Positions 42,822-54,496 of a stretch of 64,000 nucleotides of DNA are shown one piece after another (the stretch's first letter is position 1; each line of letters opens with the position of its first letter). Origin of the DNA: Leisingera daeponensis DSM 23529. Its GTDB lineage: Bacteria; Pseudomonadota; Alphaproteobacteria; Rhodobacterales; Rhodobacteraceae. The notes under the pieces are model-generated. The model did no database searches, was not told where the DNA came from, and worked only from the letters and a program-made list of their open reading frames with translations. A program made the position numbers and the translations under genes. The stretch spans positions 248,225-312,224 of the forward strand of contig NZ_KI421500.1 of the NCBI RefSeq assembly GCF_000473145.1. Reading direction: 5' to 3'.

Positions 42822-43168
42822 AGTGACACCCCCTAAGTACCCCGCCGGCTCTGGAACGGGTCAGCACGGCTTTGGCAGCGGAATTCACGTTTATTAATGC
42901 TTGGTAAAGGTGGCGGAATTGGGGCGCGATTTTGCCGAAATAGCTACGATTGTAAGGGACCGGGGGCCCAATCTCCGGCCGCTGGGCCGCCTTGTGCCGG
43001 TGGTGCGGACAATGGCAGCCCGGCAGGCGGCGAATCGTCAACCTTTGGATAAAATGAGAATCTTTTTGGCAGGGAATGGTCAAAAAGGTCGCACTCATTA
43101 ATTATCTCTGCATAGAGTGAGGGCATCATCGGCAGCGAGTCGATGTTTGATCACGGAGAAGTTTTTAG
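42822..43168. other. 347-nt divergent intergenic region between the TadG-like gene and gdh
   Basis: Holds the promoters of both genes. I see no gene. AT-richer stretches near 42880-42900 and 43075-43130 are likely promoter cores. ACGGAGAAG serves the gdh start. Confidence 0.5.
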
Positions 43169-44599
43169 ATGAGCAGCCGCACAGAGCCGAGCTTCCGCGA
43201 AAGCGTGGACCTGATGTTTAACCGGGCCGTTTCCCTGATGGATCTGCCGCCGGGGCTGGAGGAAAAGATCAGAGTTTGCAACGCAACTTATACAGTGCGG
43301 TTCGGGGTGCGCCTGCGCGGCGCCATGCACACCTTTACCGGCTACCGTTCCGTTCATTCCGAACATATGGAGCCGGTAAAAGGCGGTATCCGTTATGCTC
43401 CCGGCGTGAACCAGGATGAGGTTGAGGCGCTGGCGGCGCTGATGACCTATAAGTGCGCCCTGGTTGAGGCGCCGTTCGGCGGCTCCAAAGGCGGCTTGTG
43501 CATTGACCCGCGCGAATATGACGAGCATGAGCTGGAGCTGATCACCCGCCGCTTTGCCTATGAGCTGGCCAAGCGCGACCTGATCAACCCGTCGCAGAAC
43601 GTGCCCGCGCCCGACATGGGCACCGGCGAGCGCGAGATGGCCTGGATTGCAGACCAGTACGCGCGGATGAACACCACCGACATCAACGCCAAGGCCTGTG
43701 TCACCGGCAAGCCGCTGAATGCAGGCGGCATCTCCGGCCGCGTCGAGGCAACCGGGCGCGGCGTGCAATATGCCCTGCGCGAATTCTTCCGCTACGAAGA
43801 GGACAAGGCCGCCGCCGGCCTGACCGGCAAGCTGGAAGGCAAGCGCATCATCGTGCAGGGCCTCGGCAACGTGGGCTATCACGCGGCCAAGTTCCTGTCC
43901 GAGGAAGATGGCGCGCTGATCACCGGCATCATCGAGCGTGACGGCGGGCTTTACAGCGCGGACGGCCTGGACGTGGAGGCGGTGCGCAACTGGATCGTCA
44001 AGCACGACGGCGTGGCCGGCTATCCTGATGCGCAGTTCGTCCAAGACGGCGCGCTGCTGCTGGAGGAAGAATGCGACGTGCTGATCCCGGCCGCGCTCGA
44101 AGCGGTGATCAACCTCGAGAACGCCGAGCGTGTCAAGGCGCCGCTGATCATCGAGGCCGCGAACGGCCCTGTTACCGCCGGCGCGGATGAGATCCTGCGC
44201 AAGAAGGGCACGGTCATCATTCCCGACATGTATGCCAACGCAGGCGGTGTGACGGTGTCCTACTTTGAGTGGGTCAAAAACCTCAGCCATATCCGCTTCG
44301 GCCGGATGCAGCGCCGTCAGGAAGAGGCGCGCCACCAGCTGGTCATCGATGAACTGCAGCGCCTGGATGACGTGATGGGCGACACCTGGTCGATGTCGCC
44401 GCACTTCAAGGAGAAATACCTGCGCGGCGCCGACGAACTGGAGCTGGTCCGCTCCGGTCTCGATGACACCATGCGGGTGGCCTATCAGTCGATGCGCGAA
44501 GTCTGGCACAGCCGCGATGACGTGACCGACCTGCGCACCGCCGCCTATCTGGTGTCGATCGACAAGGTCGCCAAGAGCTATCACGCGAAGGGCCTTTGA
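43169..44599 (+). CDS. Glutamate dehydrogenase (Glu/Leu/Phe/Val type)
   Basis: 476 residues. The substrate domain carries EPVKGGIRYAPGVNQDEVEA, the catalytic KCALVEAPFGGSKGG and the DMGTG motif. The NAD(P)-binding domain carries RIIVQGLGNVGYHAAKFL. It interconverts glutamate and 2-oxoglutarate plus ammonium. The length and C-terminal extension fit the alphaproteobacterial single-gene type rather than the 1600-residue NAD-GDH. ACGGAGAAG precedes the ATG; a terminator follows. Confidence 0.93.
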   Translation: MSSRTEPSFRESVDLMFNRAVSLMDLPPGLEEKIRVCNATYTVRFGVRLRGAMHTFTGYRSVHSEHMEPVKGGIRYAPGVNQDEVEALAALMTYKCALVEAPFGGSKGGLCIDPREYDEHELELITRRFAYELAKRDLINPSQNVPAPDMGTGEREMAWIADQYARMNTTDINAKACVTGKPLNAGGISGRVEATGRGVQYALREFFRYEEDKAAAGLTGKLEGKRIIVQGLGNVGYHAAKFLSEEDGALITGIIERDGGLYSADGLDVEAVRNWIVKHDGVAGYPDAQFVQDGALLLEEECDVLIPAALEAVINLENAERVKAPLIIEAANGPVTAGADEILRKKGTVIIPDMYANAGGVTVSYFEWVKNLSHIRFGRMQRRQEEARHQLVIDELQRLDDVMGDTWSMSPHFKEKYLRGADELELVRSGLDDTMRVAYQSMREVWHSRDDVTDLRTAAYLVSIDKVAKSYHAKGL

Positions 44600-44638
44600 C
44601 GGGCCGCAAGGGCGGACTGCAAGTCAGAAGAACAGCCG

Positions 44639-44674
44639 CGGGGCGGAGGGGAAACTCTCCGCCCCGTTCTTTTT
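44639..44674 (+). terminator. Rho-independent terminator of glutamate dehydrogenase
   Basis: 10-bp stem CGGGGCGGAG/CTCCGCCCCG with an 8-nt loop and TTCTTTTT tail, 40 nt after the stop. Confidence 0.88.
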
Positions 44675-44883
44675 GCCGCCTGCATGCTATGCGTCATCAA
44701 CGGGCGCAATTATTACTAGACACAAGTGATCAGTTCGTGTGATTTCCAGCAGAGCCGTGCTGATGCGCCGCAAATTGAGCGTTTGGGCTAGGAGCAGCAG
44801 GCGAAAGCAGGTAGCAATGCCGCCAAGGCCCGGGCCGGTAATTTTCCGGGTGCGGACAAGTGATTTGACGGGGGAGGGACGAC

Positions 44884-46137
44884 ATGCGGTTTTCGGGCTG
44901 GCGTGTGCTCAGGGAGGGGCTCACCGGAAACAAGGGGTGGAAGCCTCATTGGCGGGATCCTGAACCCAAATCCGAATACGACGTGGTGATCATCGGCGGC
45001 GGCGGTCACGGGCTGGCAACCGCCTATTACCTGGCCAAGGAACACGGCATCACCAATGTCGCGGTGCTGGAGAAGGGCTACCTTGGCGGCGGCAACGTTG
45101 GGCGCAACACCACCATCGTGAGGGCCAACTATTACCTGCCGGGAAATTCCGAATTCTATTCCCACTCGCTGAAGTTATGGGAGGGGATGGAGCAGGACCT
45201 GAACTACAACGCGATGATGTCCCAGCGCGGCATCATCAACCTGTTCCACAACGACGGCCAGCGCGATGCAGCCGTGCGCCGGGGCAATGCCATCATCAAC
45301 CAGGGTGATGATGCAGAGCTGCTGAGCCGCGAACAGGTGCGCAAGCTGGCGCCGTTTCTGAATTTCGAGAACAACCGCTTCCCGATCATGGGCGGGCTGA
45401 TGCAGCGCCGCGCCGGAACGGCGCGGCATGACGCGGTGGCCTGGGGCTATGCCCGCGGAGCCGGCATGCGCGGTGTGGACCTGATCCAGAACTGCGAAGT
45501 CACCGGGATCGACGTGGAAGGCGGCAAGGTGGTGGGGGTGCAGACCGTGCGCGGTCCGATCCGGGCAAAGAAGGTGGCGCTGGCGGCAGCGGGCCGCTCC
45601 GGCCAGGTGGCGGCGATGGCGGGGCTGACGCTGCCAATCGAAAGCCACGTGCTGCAGGCCTTTGTCTCTGAAGGGCTGAAGCCCATCGTCGATCACGTGA
45701 TCACCTTTGCCGAAGGGCATCTTTATATCAGCCAGTCCGACAAGGGCGGGCTGGTGTTTGGCAGCTACCTGGATTTCTACAGCTCCTATGCGGCGCGGGG
45801 AAACCTGCCGATGGTGGAGCACACGATGGAGACCTTTGTGGCGATGGTGCCGGCGGTCAGCAAGGCACGCCTTCTGCGCAGCTGGGGCGGCATCATGGAC
45901 ATGACGCCGGACGGCTCGCCCATCATCGACCATTCGCCGATTGACGGCCTCTACCTGAACTGCGGCTGGTGCTACGGCGGGTTCAAGGCAACGCCGGGGT
46001 CGGGCAGCGTGTATGCGCATCTGATTGCTACGGACCGGCCGCACGGGGCGGCCACGAAGTTCAAGCTTGACCGCTTCCGCAGCGGCGTTGGCCTGATGGA
46101 TGAGGAGGGGACCGGTGCGCAGCATAATCTGCACTAA
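44884..46137 (+). CDS. soxB: Sarcosine oxidase beta subunit
   Basis: 417 residues, FAD-dependent oxidase of the DAO fold: VVIIGGGGHGLATAYYLAKE (FAD Rossmann loop), NVGRNTTIVRANYYL (beta-subunit signature; the FMN-linking His region of heterotetrameric SoxB), and C-terminal MTPDGSPIIDHSPIDGLYLN with GWCYGGFKATPGSG. It catalyses oxidative N-demethylation of sarcosine to glycine. First gene of soxBDAG; GGGAGGGACGAC precedes the ATG. Confidence 0.95.
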   Translation: MRFSGWRVLREGLTGNKGWKPHWRDPEPKSEYDVVIIGGGGHGLATAYYLAKEHGITNVAVLEKGYLGGGNVGRNTTIVRANYYLPGNSEFYSHSLKLWEGMEQDLNYNAMMSQRGIINLFHNDGQRDAAVRRGNAIINQGDDAELLSREQVRKLAPFLNFENNRFPIMGGLMQRRAGTARHDAVAWGYARGAGMRGVDLIQNCEVTGIDVEGGKVVGVQTVRGPIRAKKVALAAAGRSGQVAAMAGLTLPIESHVLQAFVSEGLKPIVDHVITFAEGHLYISQSDKGGLVFGSYLDFYSSYAARGNLPMVEHTMETFVAMVPAVSKARLLRSWGGIMDMTPDGSPIIDHSPIDGLYLNCGWCYGGFKATPGSGSVYAHLIATDRPHGAATKFKLDRFRSGVGLMDEEGTGAQHNLH

Positions 46138-46159
46138 GCGTTTGGAGCGCGCCGGGCAT

Positions 46160-46195
46160 GCCTCCGGCGGGAGTATTTTCGGAAAGATGAAAGGG
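46160..46195 (+). repeat. Dispersed intergenic repeat, copy B
   Basis: 36 nt starting GCCTCCGGCGGGAGTATTT and ending GAAAGATGAAAGGG, in the short gap between soxB and soxD. 33 of 36 bases match copy A (29265-29300, opposite orientation). It ends 8 nt before the soxD ATG. Confidence 0.8.
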
Positions 46196-46203
46196 CGCCG
46201 GTC

Positions 46204-46473
46204 ATGAGAATTACCTGTCCGCTCTGCGGCGAAAGAGACCGCCGTGAATTCTATTACAAAGGGGCCGCGCTGGTGCGCCCGGCCGCGGGCGCGGATCTGG
46301 ATGCCTGGCATGACTATGTGAACCTGCGGGAGAACCCGGCCGGGCCGCTGGATGAACTGTGGTATCATGAGATGGGCTGCAACGCGTGGCTGAAGGTGAC
46401 GCGCAATACCGCGACGCATGAGATCCTGGCGGTGCAGCTGGCCTCTGAGGCCGGGCTGGGAGGTGAGGCATGA
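46204..46473 (+). CDS. soxD: Sarcosine oxidase delta subunit
   Basis: 89 residues. N-terminal zinc-binding CPLCGERDRREFYYKG and downstream His residues form the SoxD zinc site with two Cys and two His. Typical length. The stop overlaps the soxA ATG by four bases. Confidence 0.95.
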   Translation: MRITCPLCGERDRREFYYKGAALVRPAAGADLDAWHDYVNLRENPAGPLDELWYHEMGCNAWLKVTRNTATHEILAVQLASEAGLGGEA

Positions 46474-49415
46474 GACTTCCCGGTAAGGGTCTGAACCAGG
46501 GCGCGAAGCCCGTCACCTTTGCCTTTAACGGCCGTCACATGATGGGGCTGGAAGGCGATACACTGGCGGCGGCGCTGCTGGCCAACGGCGTGCATCTGGT
46601 GGGGCGGTCGTTTAAATACCACCGCCCGCGAGGCATTCTGACGGCGGGCAGCGAGGAGCCGAATGCGCTGGTGACCATCGGCACTGGCGGCCAGCAGGAT
46701 CCGAATGTGCGCGCCACCCAGCAGGAGGTGTTTGAAGGGCTGGAGGCGCGCAGCCAGAACTGCTGGCCCTCGGTTGAGCGCGACGTGATGGCGTTGAACG
46801 ATCTGGCCGCGCCGTTCTTTGGCGCTGGTTTCTATTACAAGACCTTCATGTGGCCGGCAGCTTTCTGGGAGAAGGTTTATGAGCCGCTGATCCGGCGTGC
46901 GGCAGGCCTCGGCGCTCTGTCGGGCGAGGCGGATCAGGACCGGTATGAAAAAGCCTTTGCCTTCTGCGACGTGCTGGTGATCGGTTCCGGGCCTGCGGGC
47001 CTGATGGCGGCGCTGACTGCGGGCCGGGCCGGGGCGGATGTGATCCTGGCCGAAGAAGACAGCCGCATGGGCGGCCGCCTGCTGGCCGAGCGCGAGGAGA
47101 TCGGCGGCAAGCCGGGCCATGCCTGGGCGGCGGATGTGCTGGCCGAACTTGAGGCGATGGACAATGTGCGGCTGATGACGCGCACTGCCGTCACTGGCGC
47201 GTATGATCAGGGCACTTACGGCGCGCTGGAACGGGTCTCGCACCACCTGCCGCGGCGCCATTCGCTGAAGGGCAGCCACCTGCCGCGCGAATGCTTCTGG
47301 CGGATTGCGGCCAAACATGCGGTGCTGGCGGCGGGTGCGATCGAACGCCCGGTGGCCTTCCGCAACAACGACCGGCCGGGGATCATGATGGCGGGCGCGG
47401 TGCGGGCTTATCTGAACCGCTGGGGCGTGGCGCCGGGCGAGCGGGTCACCGTCTTTGCCAACAACGATCAGGCGCACCGGACGGCGCGCGACCTGCATGA
47501 CGCGGGCGTGCACATCGCGGCGGTGATCGACAGCCGCCACGAGGCGCCGGACGGCGGACCCTATCAGGTGATCAAGGGCGCGCAGGTCTGCGACTCTGCA
47601 GGCCGTCAGCGGCTGGAGAGCATCACCGTGCGTTCGGTCAAGGGCGAGGGGAAGATCCAGACCGACTGCCTGGCGATGTCCGGCGGCTGGAACCCGTCGG
47701 TGCATTTGACATGTCATCTGAACAGCCGCCCCATCTGGAAGCGCGAGGCGCTGGCTTTTGTCCCGGCTGAGAAGGCCGTGCCCGGCATGGCCGCCGCAGG
47801 GGCTTGTAACGGCACATTCTCCACCGCGGGCGCGTTGCGCGACGGGGCAGAGGCTGCCGGGAAAATGCTGGATGCGCTGGGCCTGAAACCCGCTGCCGCC
47901 GATCTGCCGGAGGCCGAGGATGATCCCTACCGCATTGCCGCACTGTGGGCGGTGCCCGGCAAGGGCCGCGCCTGGCTTGATTTCCAGAACGATGTGACCG
48001 TCAAGGATGTGAAGCAGGCGGCCACCGAAAACTTCCGCTCGGTCGAGCACATGAAGCGTTACACCACGCAAGGAATGGCGACCGATCAGGGCAAGAACTC
48101 CAACGTTGCCGCGCTGGCGGTGCTGGCGGATGCCACCGGGCGCACGATCCCGGAGACGGGCACCACCACCTTCCGTCCGCCGTTTGTGCCGGTGTCCATC
48201 GGGGCAATGGGGGCGGGGGCCACGGGCGAGGGCTTCAAGCCGCAGCGCTTCCTGACTTCGCATGGCGAGAGCGATACCCGCGGGGCGCATCAGCTGGAAG
48301 CGGGCCTGTGGTACCGCGCCGCCTATTTCCCGAAACCGGGGGAGACCAGCTGGCGCCAGTCCTGCGACCGTGAAGTCACGATGGTGCGCAATGCGGTCGG
48401 GGTCTGCGATGTCTCCACCCTCGGCAAGATCGACATTCAGGGGCCGGACGCAGGCAAATTCCTGGATTTCCTCTACACCAGCACCTTCAGCACGCTGAAG
48501 GCGGGCAAGGTGCGCTACGGTCTGATGCTGCGCGAGGATGGCTTTGTCATGGATGACGGCACCACCGCGCGGCTGGGCGAGAACCATTTTCTCATGACCA
48601 CCACAACCGCTGCCGCGGGGCAGGTGATGGCGCATTTGGAGTATGTCTCCCAGGTCCTCCGTCCCGGGTGGGACGTGCGGTTCACCTCAGTGACGGAGCA
48701 GTGGGCGCAGTTTGCTGTCGCCGGGCCAAAGTCTCAGGAACTGCTGAATGGTCTCGTGGATGAGGACGTCAACAGCGGGACCTGGCCTTTCATGGGCTGC
48801 GGGGAGGCGACTGTGCTGGGTGTGAAGGGGCGGCTGTTCCGGATCTCCTTCTCCGGTGAGCATGCCTATGAACTTGCTGTGCCTGCCCGCTATGGCGAGA
48901 GCCTGTTCCGCGAGCTGCTGAAGCGGGCCGAGGCGATGGGCGGCGGCGCCTATGGCATGGAGGCGCTGAATGTCCTGCGGATCGAGAAGGGATTGATCAC
49001 ACACGCGGAGATCAACGGCACCGTGACTGCGTTTGATCTGGGCCTGCAGGGGATGATGTCGCAGAAGAAGGACTTCTTGGGCAAACCCATGTCCACCCGC
49101 GAGGGGCTGATGGCCGAAGACCGGATGCGCCTGGTGGGCCTGAAACCCGTGGGGGCAGCGAAAGAGATCAGCGCCGGTGCGCATCTGTTTACGCCGGGTG
49201 ATCCGGTCGAGCGGATTTATGACCAGGGCTATGTCACCTCGGCCGGCTATTCGCCAACTTTGGGGCATCCAGTTGGACTGGCCTTCCTGAAGGAGGGGCC
49301 GGACCGGATTGGTGAAACCGTGCGGCTGGTCGACCATATGCGCGGCGTTGACACCCTGTGCGAGGTTGTCTCGCCTGTGTTCTTTGATCCGGAAGGAGAG
49401 CGTGCCCGTGGCTGA
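46470..49415 (+). CDS. soxA: Sarcosine oxidase alpha subunit
   Basis: 981 residues, the usual size. An N-terminal 2Fe-2S-like fold without cluster Cys (residues 15-90, FNGRHMMGLEGDTLAAALLA) leads to an NAD-binding Rossmann region (VLVIGSGPAGLMAALTAGRA, about 168). The C-terminal 380 residues are a GCV_T-type tetrahydrofolate-binding domain (YRAAYFPKPGETSWRQSCDR ... FSGEHAYELAVPARY) that receives formaldehyde. With SoxB it forms the catalytic core. Confidence 0.96.
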   Translation: MRLPGKGLNQGAKPVTFAFNGRHMMGLEGDTLAAALLANGVHLVGRSFKYHRPRGILTAGSEEPNALVTIGTGGQQDPNVRATQQEVFEGLEARSQNCWPSVERDVMALNDLAAPFFGAGFYYKTFMWPAAFWEKVYEPLIRRAAGLGALSGEADQDRYEKAFAFCDVLVIGSGPAGLMAALTAGRAGADVILAEEDSRMGGRLLAEREEIGGKPGHAWAADVLAELEAMDNVRLMTRTAVTGAYDQGTYGALERVSHHLPRRHSLKGSHLPRECFWRIAAKHAVLAAGAIERPVAFRNNDRPGIMMAGAVRAYLNRWGVAPGERVTVFANNDQAHRTARDLHDAGVHIAAVIDSRHEAPDGGPYQVIKGAQVCDSAGRQRLESITVRSVKGEGKIQTDCLAMSGGWNPSVHLTCHLNSRPIWKREALAFVPAEKAVPGMAAAGACNGTFSTAGALRDGAEAAGKMLDALGLKPAAADLPEAEDDPYRIAALWAVPGKGRAWLDFQNDVTVKDVKQAATENFRSVEHMKRYTTQGMATDQGKNSNVAALAVLADATGRTIPETGTTTFRPPFVPVSIGAMGAGATGEGFKPQRFLTSHGESDTRGAHQLEAGLWYRAAYFPKPGETSWRQSCDREVTMVRNAVGVCDVSTLGKIDIQGPDAGKFLDFLYTSTFSTLKAGKVRYGLMLREDGFVMDDGTTARLGENHFLMTTTTAAAGQVMAHLEYVSQVLRPGWDVRFTSVTEQWAQFAVAGPKSQELLNGLVDEDVNSGTWPFMGCGEATVLGVKGRLFRISFSGEHAYELAVPARYGESLFRELLKRAEAMGGGAYGMEALNVLRIEKGLITHAEINGTVTAFDLGLQGMMSQKKDFLGKPMSTREGLMAEDRMRLVGLKPVGAAKEISAGAHLFTPGDPVERIYDQGYVTSAGYSPTLGHPVGLAFLKEGPDRIGETVRLVDHMRGVDTLCEVVSPVFFDPEGERARG

Positions 49416-49953
49416 ATTGATTGCGAAAAGCCCCTGCGAGGGGCTGCTGCCGGTGACTCTCGGCGGCATAAGCCTCACTGAAGATCACCCCGGCGCCATG
49501 TGGGCCCTGGCACCCTTCAAGGGTCAGGAAAAGGCGCTGAGCCAGGCGCTGGAGGCTGCCCACGGCATGGCATTCCCCGCGGCAAACCGTGCGACGGGCA
49601 AGGCGGGCAGCCGGGCTGTCTGGTTCGGCCGCGGCATGGCGCTGCTGATGGGGTCTGAGCCTGACGCGAAGCTGGCCGAGCACGCGGCGCTGACGGATCA
49701 GAGCGACGCTTGGGCCGTGGTGAGGCTGGAGGGGCAGGGCGCAGTGGATGTGCTGGCGCGGCTGGTGCCTGTGGACCTGCGGGCCGCTGTGTTCAAGCGC
49801 GGCCACACGGTGCGCAGTGAGCTGAAGCACATGATGGCCTCGGTGACCCGCACCGGCCCGCAGGCGTTTCAGATCATGGTGTTCCGCTCGATGGCGAAAA
49901 CGCTTGTGCATGATTTGAAAACAGCCATGGAAGCTGTCGCGGCGCGGGGGTAA
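49408..49953 (+). CDS. soxG: Sarcosine oxidase gamma subunit
   Basis: 181 residues, GTG start at 49408 with AAGGAGAG 7 nt upstream and an 8-nt overlap with the soxA stop. VAELIAKSPCEGLLPVTLGG at the N terminus and HMMASVTRTGPQAFQIMVFR at the C terminus fit SoxG, which resembles the GCV_T fold and stabilises the complex. Confidence 0.93.
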   Translation: MAELIAKSPCEGLLPVTLGGISLTEDHPGAMWALAPFKGQEKALSQALEAAHGMAFPAANRATGKAGSRAVWFGRGMALLMGSEPDAKLAEHAALTDQSDAWAVVRLEGQGAVDVLARLVPVDLRAAVFKRGHTVRSELKHMMASVTRTGPQAFQIMVFRSMAKTLVHDLKTAMEAVAARG

Positions 49954-49990
49954 CCTGCGGGGATCACCAACTGATTCCCGGAGCGCATCT

Positions 49991-50329
49991 ATGATCCGCA
50001 TCGTCCTTGCAGCCGCCTTGCTGGCGGCGCCGGCCTATGCTTCTGAAAGCAAAGAACAAAGCTGCAAATACCAGGGCCAGGTCATGGCTGCGGTGCAGCA
50101 GGCGCGCCTGGACCGGGTGAAGCAGGAAGACGTGGAACAGACCATCCTGGGCAGCGAGCCGGAATGGCCCGCCGCCTATTCCAAGGCGATCCCGCAGTTG
50201 ACGAGCCACGTCTACGCGATGAAGCGGCGCGACCTGAAAAGCACCGACCTTGGCGCGCTGTTCGAGCAGCAGTGCCTGCAGAACTGGGATCAGATCCAGG
50301 CGATGCAGAAACAGCTGAAGTCGAACTGA
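49991..50329 (+). CDS. Small secreted protein of unknown function upstream of dnaG
   Basis: 112 residues with a signal peptide (MIRIVLAAALLAAPAYASES). The mature part is helical and contains two Cys (SCKYQGQ near the start and FEQQCLQNW near the end), likely one disulfide. It ends two bases before the dnaG start. Family not recognised; it may share transcripts with soxG or dnaG. Confidence 0.72.
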   Translation: MIRIVLAAALLAAPAYASESKEQSCKYQGQVMAAVQQARLDRVKQEDVEQTILGSEPEWPAAYSKAIPQLTSHVYAMKRRDLKSTDLGALFEQQCLQNWDQIQAMQKQLKSN

Positions 50330-50330
50330 T

Positions 50331-52328
50331 ATGTCCCTGCCGCCCGGCTTTCTGGATGAACTGCGCACCCGCATCAGCATATCTGATGTTGTCGGGCGCA
50401 AGGTCATGTGGGATCAGCGCAAGTCGCAGCCGGGCAAGGGCGATTACTGGGGGCCGTGCCCCTTTCATCACGAGAAAACCGCATCCTTCCATGTCGAGGA
50501 CCGCAAGGGGTTCTATTACTGCTTCGGCTGCCACGCCAAAGGCGACGCGCTGAAGTTTGTGCAAGAGACCGAGAACGTCGGTTTCATGGAGGCGGTGGAG
50601 ATCCTGGCCGGTGAAGCGGGCATGGAGATGCCCAAGCGCGACCCGCGCGCGCAGGAGAAACAGGACCGCCGGACGCTGCTGGCCGATGTGATGGAGCAAG
50701 CGGTCCAGTTCTTCCGCCTGCAGCTGAAAACCAATGCGGCCCGTGACGCGCGCGAATATCTTCAGCGCCGCGGCCTGACGGCGCAGGCGCTCGACCGCTG
50801 GGAAATCGGCTTTGCCCCCGACGGCTGGCAGAACCTGTGGGACGCTTTGCGCGGCAAGAATGTGCCCGAGGATCTGATCATCGGCGCGGGGCTGGCCAAG
50901 CCCTCGACCAAGGGCGGGAAGCCTTATGACACCTTCCGCAACCGGATCATGTTCCCGATCCGTGATGCGCGCGGGCGGGCGATTGCCTTTGGCGGGCGGG
51001 CGATGGACCCGAACGATAATGCCAAGTACCTGAACTCGCCCGAGACCGAATTGTTTGATAAGGGCCGCAGCCTCTATAACCACGGGCCTGCGCGTGCGGC
51101 TTCGGGGCGCGGTTCCACGCTGATCGTGGCCGAAGGCTACATGGATGTGATTGCGCTGTCGGAAGGCGGGTTCCAATCCTCCGTTGCGCCGCTGGGTACC
51201 GCGATTACCGAAAACCAGCTGCAGATGCTGTGGCGGATGTCGGATGAGCCGATCATTGCACTGGACGGCGACACCGCGGGCCTCCGCGCGGCCATGCGGC
51301 TGATAGACCTGGCGCTGCCGCTATTGGAGGCCGGTAAATCCCTGCGTTTTGCCATCATGCCGGAAGGCAAGGATCCCGACGACATGATCCGCAGCGAAGG
51401 CCCGGAAGCGGTGCGGGCGGTGCTGGATCAGGCGATACCGATGGTCAAGCTTTTGTGGCGGCGCGAGACCGAGGGCAAGGTTTTCGACAGTCCCGAGCGC
51501 AAGGCGGCGCTGGACAAAAGCTTGCGGGAAAAGATCAAGCTGATCCGCGATCCCTCGATCCGCAAGCACTATGGCGAAGACGTCAAGGAAATGCGCTGGC
51601 AGCTGTTCCGCGGCAGCCGGGGCAGCAGCGAAGGCGGTTATCAGCAGCGCGGCGGCAGGGCCGGCGGCTTCCGCGATGGCGCCCGCGCGCCCTGGAAGCC
51701 TGGCAAGGGGTTCGGCGTGATCCCGCAGCCGCGCGCAACCACCCGGGCCTCGCTGGTCGCGGGTGCCGACGATGAATCCTTTGCTGCGATGCGCGAGGCG
51801 GTGATCCTGGCGACGGCGATCACCACCCCGGCGGTGATCCCGGATTTCGAAACCAGTCTTGAGCGTCTGCAATGTGCCGACCCGGATCTGGCGCTGCTGC
51901 GCGACATGGTGCTGCGCCACGGCATCGACGCGCCGGAGCGGCTGCGCGAGGAAATCGACTGGTCTTTGGGGCCTCATGCCCTTGAAAACCTGTTTGGCCT
52001 TCGCCACGTTGCAATCATTCCCTGCCTGCGCAAACCCGGCGACACCGAACTGGCCAGCATGACCCTGGCCGAAGAGCTCGCAAAACTTGAAGCGCTGCGC
52101 GGATTGGATGCGGAACTGGCGGAAGCCGAAGAGGATTTGCATGGCCTTGCCGATGAGGCGCTGACCTGGCGGTTGCGGCAGGCGGCAGAGGCCAAGAACA
52201 AGGCCGTGCGCAGCGAAAACGAGGACAAGGCGACTTATGACGTGGGCAAGAATGGCGCGCGGCTCAACCGGGATGAGCGTGATGCCTTCGGCGCCCTTTT
52301 GGACCGGATCGGCTTTTCAGAGAAGTGA
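50331..52328 (+). CDS. dnaG: DNA primase
   Basis: 665 residues. N-terminal CHC2 zinc ribbon (PCPFHHEKTASFHVEDRKGF YYCFGCHAKGDA), the RNA polymerase/TOPRIM core with ILWDALRGK-type region, VAEGYMDVIAL and DGDTAGLRAAMRLIDLAL (metal acidic residues), and a C-terminal DnaB-interacting domain of low conservation. It synthesises primers for replication. It precedes rpoD, the macromolecular synthesis operon order, but rpsU is absent. Confidence 0.96.
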   Translation: MSLPPGFLDELRTRISISDVVGRKVMWDQRKSQPGKGDYWGPCPFHHEKTASFHVEDRKGFYYCFGCHAKGDALKFVQETENVGFMEAVEILAGEAGMEMPKRDPRAQEKQDRRTLLADVMEQAVQFFRLQLKTNAARDAREYLQRRGLTAQALDRWEIGFAPDGWQNLWDALRGKNVPEDLIIGAGLAKPSTKGGKPYDTFRNRIMFPIRDARGRAIAFGGRAMDPNDNAKYLNSPETELFDKGRSLYNHGPARAASGRGSTLIVAEGYMDVIALSEGGFQSSVAPLGTAITENQLQMLWRMSDEPIIALDGDTAGLRAAMRLIDLALPLLEAGKSLRFAIMPEGKDPDDMIRSEGPEAVRAVLDQAIPMVKLLWRRETEGKVFDSPERKAALDKSLREKIKLIRDPSIRKHYGEDVKEMRWQLFRGSRGSSEGGYQQRGGRAGGFRDGARAPWKPGKGFGVIPQPRATTRASLVAGADDESFAAMREAVILATAITTPAVIPDFETSLERLQCADPDLALLRDMVLRHGIDAPERLREEIDWSLGPHALENLFGLRHVAIIPCLRKPGDTELASMTLAEELAKLEALRGLDAELAEAEEDLHGLADEALTWRLRQAAEAKNKAVRSENEDKATYDVGKNGARLNRDERDAFGALLDRIGFSEK

Positions 52329-52461
52329 CACGCAGAGGTGATTCTGCGTTTTGCTAAGGAAGAGCACAGGAAAATTGGGTAAACGGGGTGACGAATCGGA
52401 AGATCGCGCACATGATTCGCGTGATTCGAACTGCCCCGCAGCCCCTGAGTAGGAGCAATGA

Positions 52462-54450
<1,989 letters not shown>

Positions 54451-54454
54451 ATTG

Positions 54455-54480
54455 AAAGGCGCCCGGCGGGGCGCCTTTTT
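54455..54480 (+). terminator. Rho-independent terminator of rpoD
   Basis: 10-bp stem AAAGGCGCCC/GGGCGCCTTT with a GGCG loop and TTTTT tail, starting five bases after the stop. Confidence 0.92.
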
Positions 54481-54496
54481 CATTAGCGAGGGATCT

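Noticed and set aside
43169..44599. Riboswitch or attenuator upstream of glutamate dehydrogenase or soxB
   Set aside because: I found no conserved glycine, SAM or other riboswitch core in 42822-43168 or 44675-44883 by eye.
46365..48635. A 756-residue minus-strand ORF opposite soxA
   Set aside because: soxA is unmistakable on the other strand; the antisense product is His/Arg/Gln-rich and without motifs.
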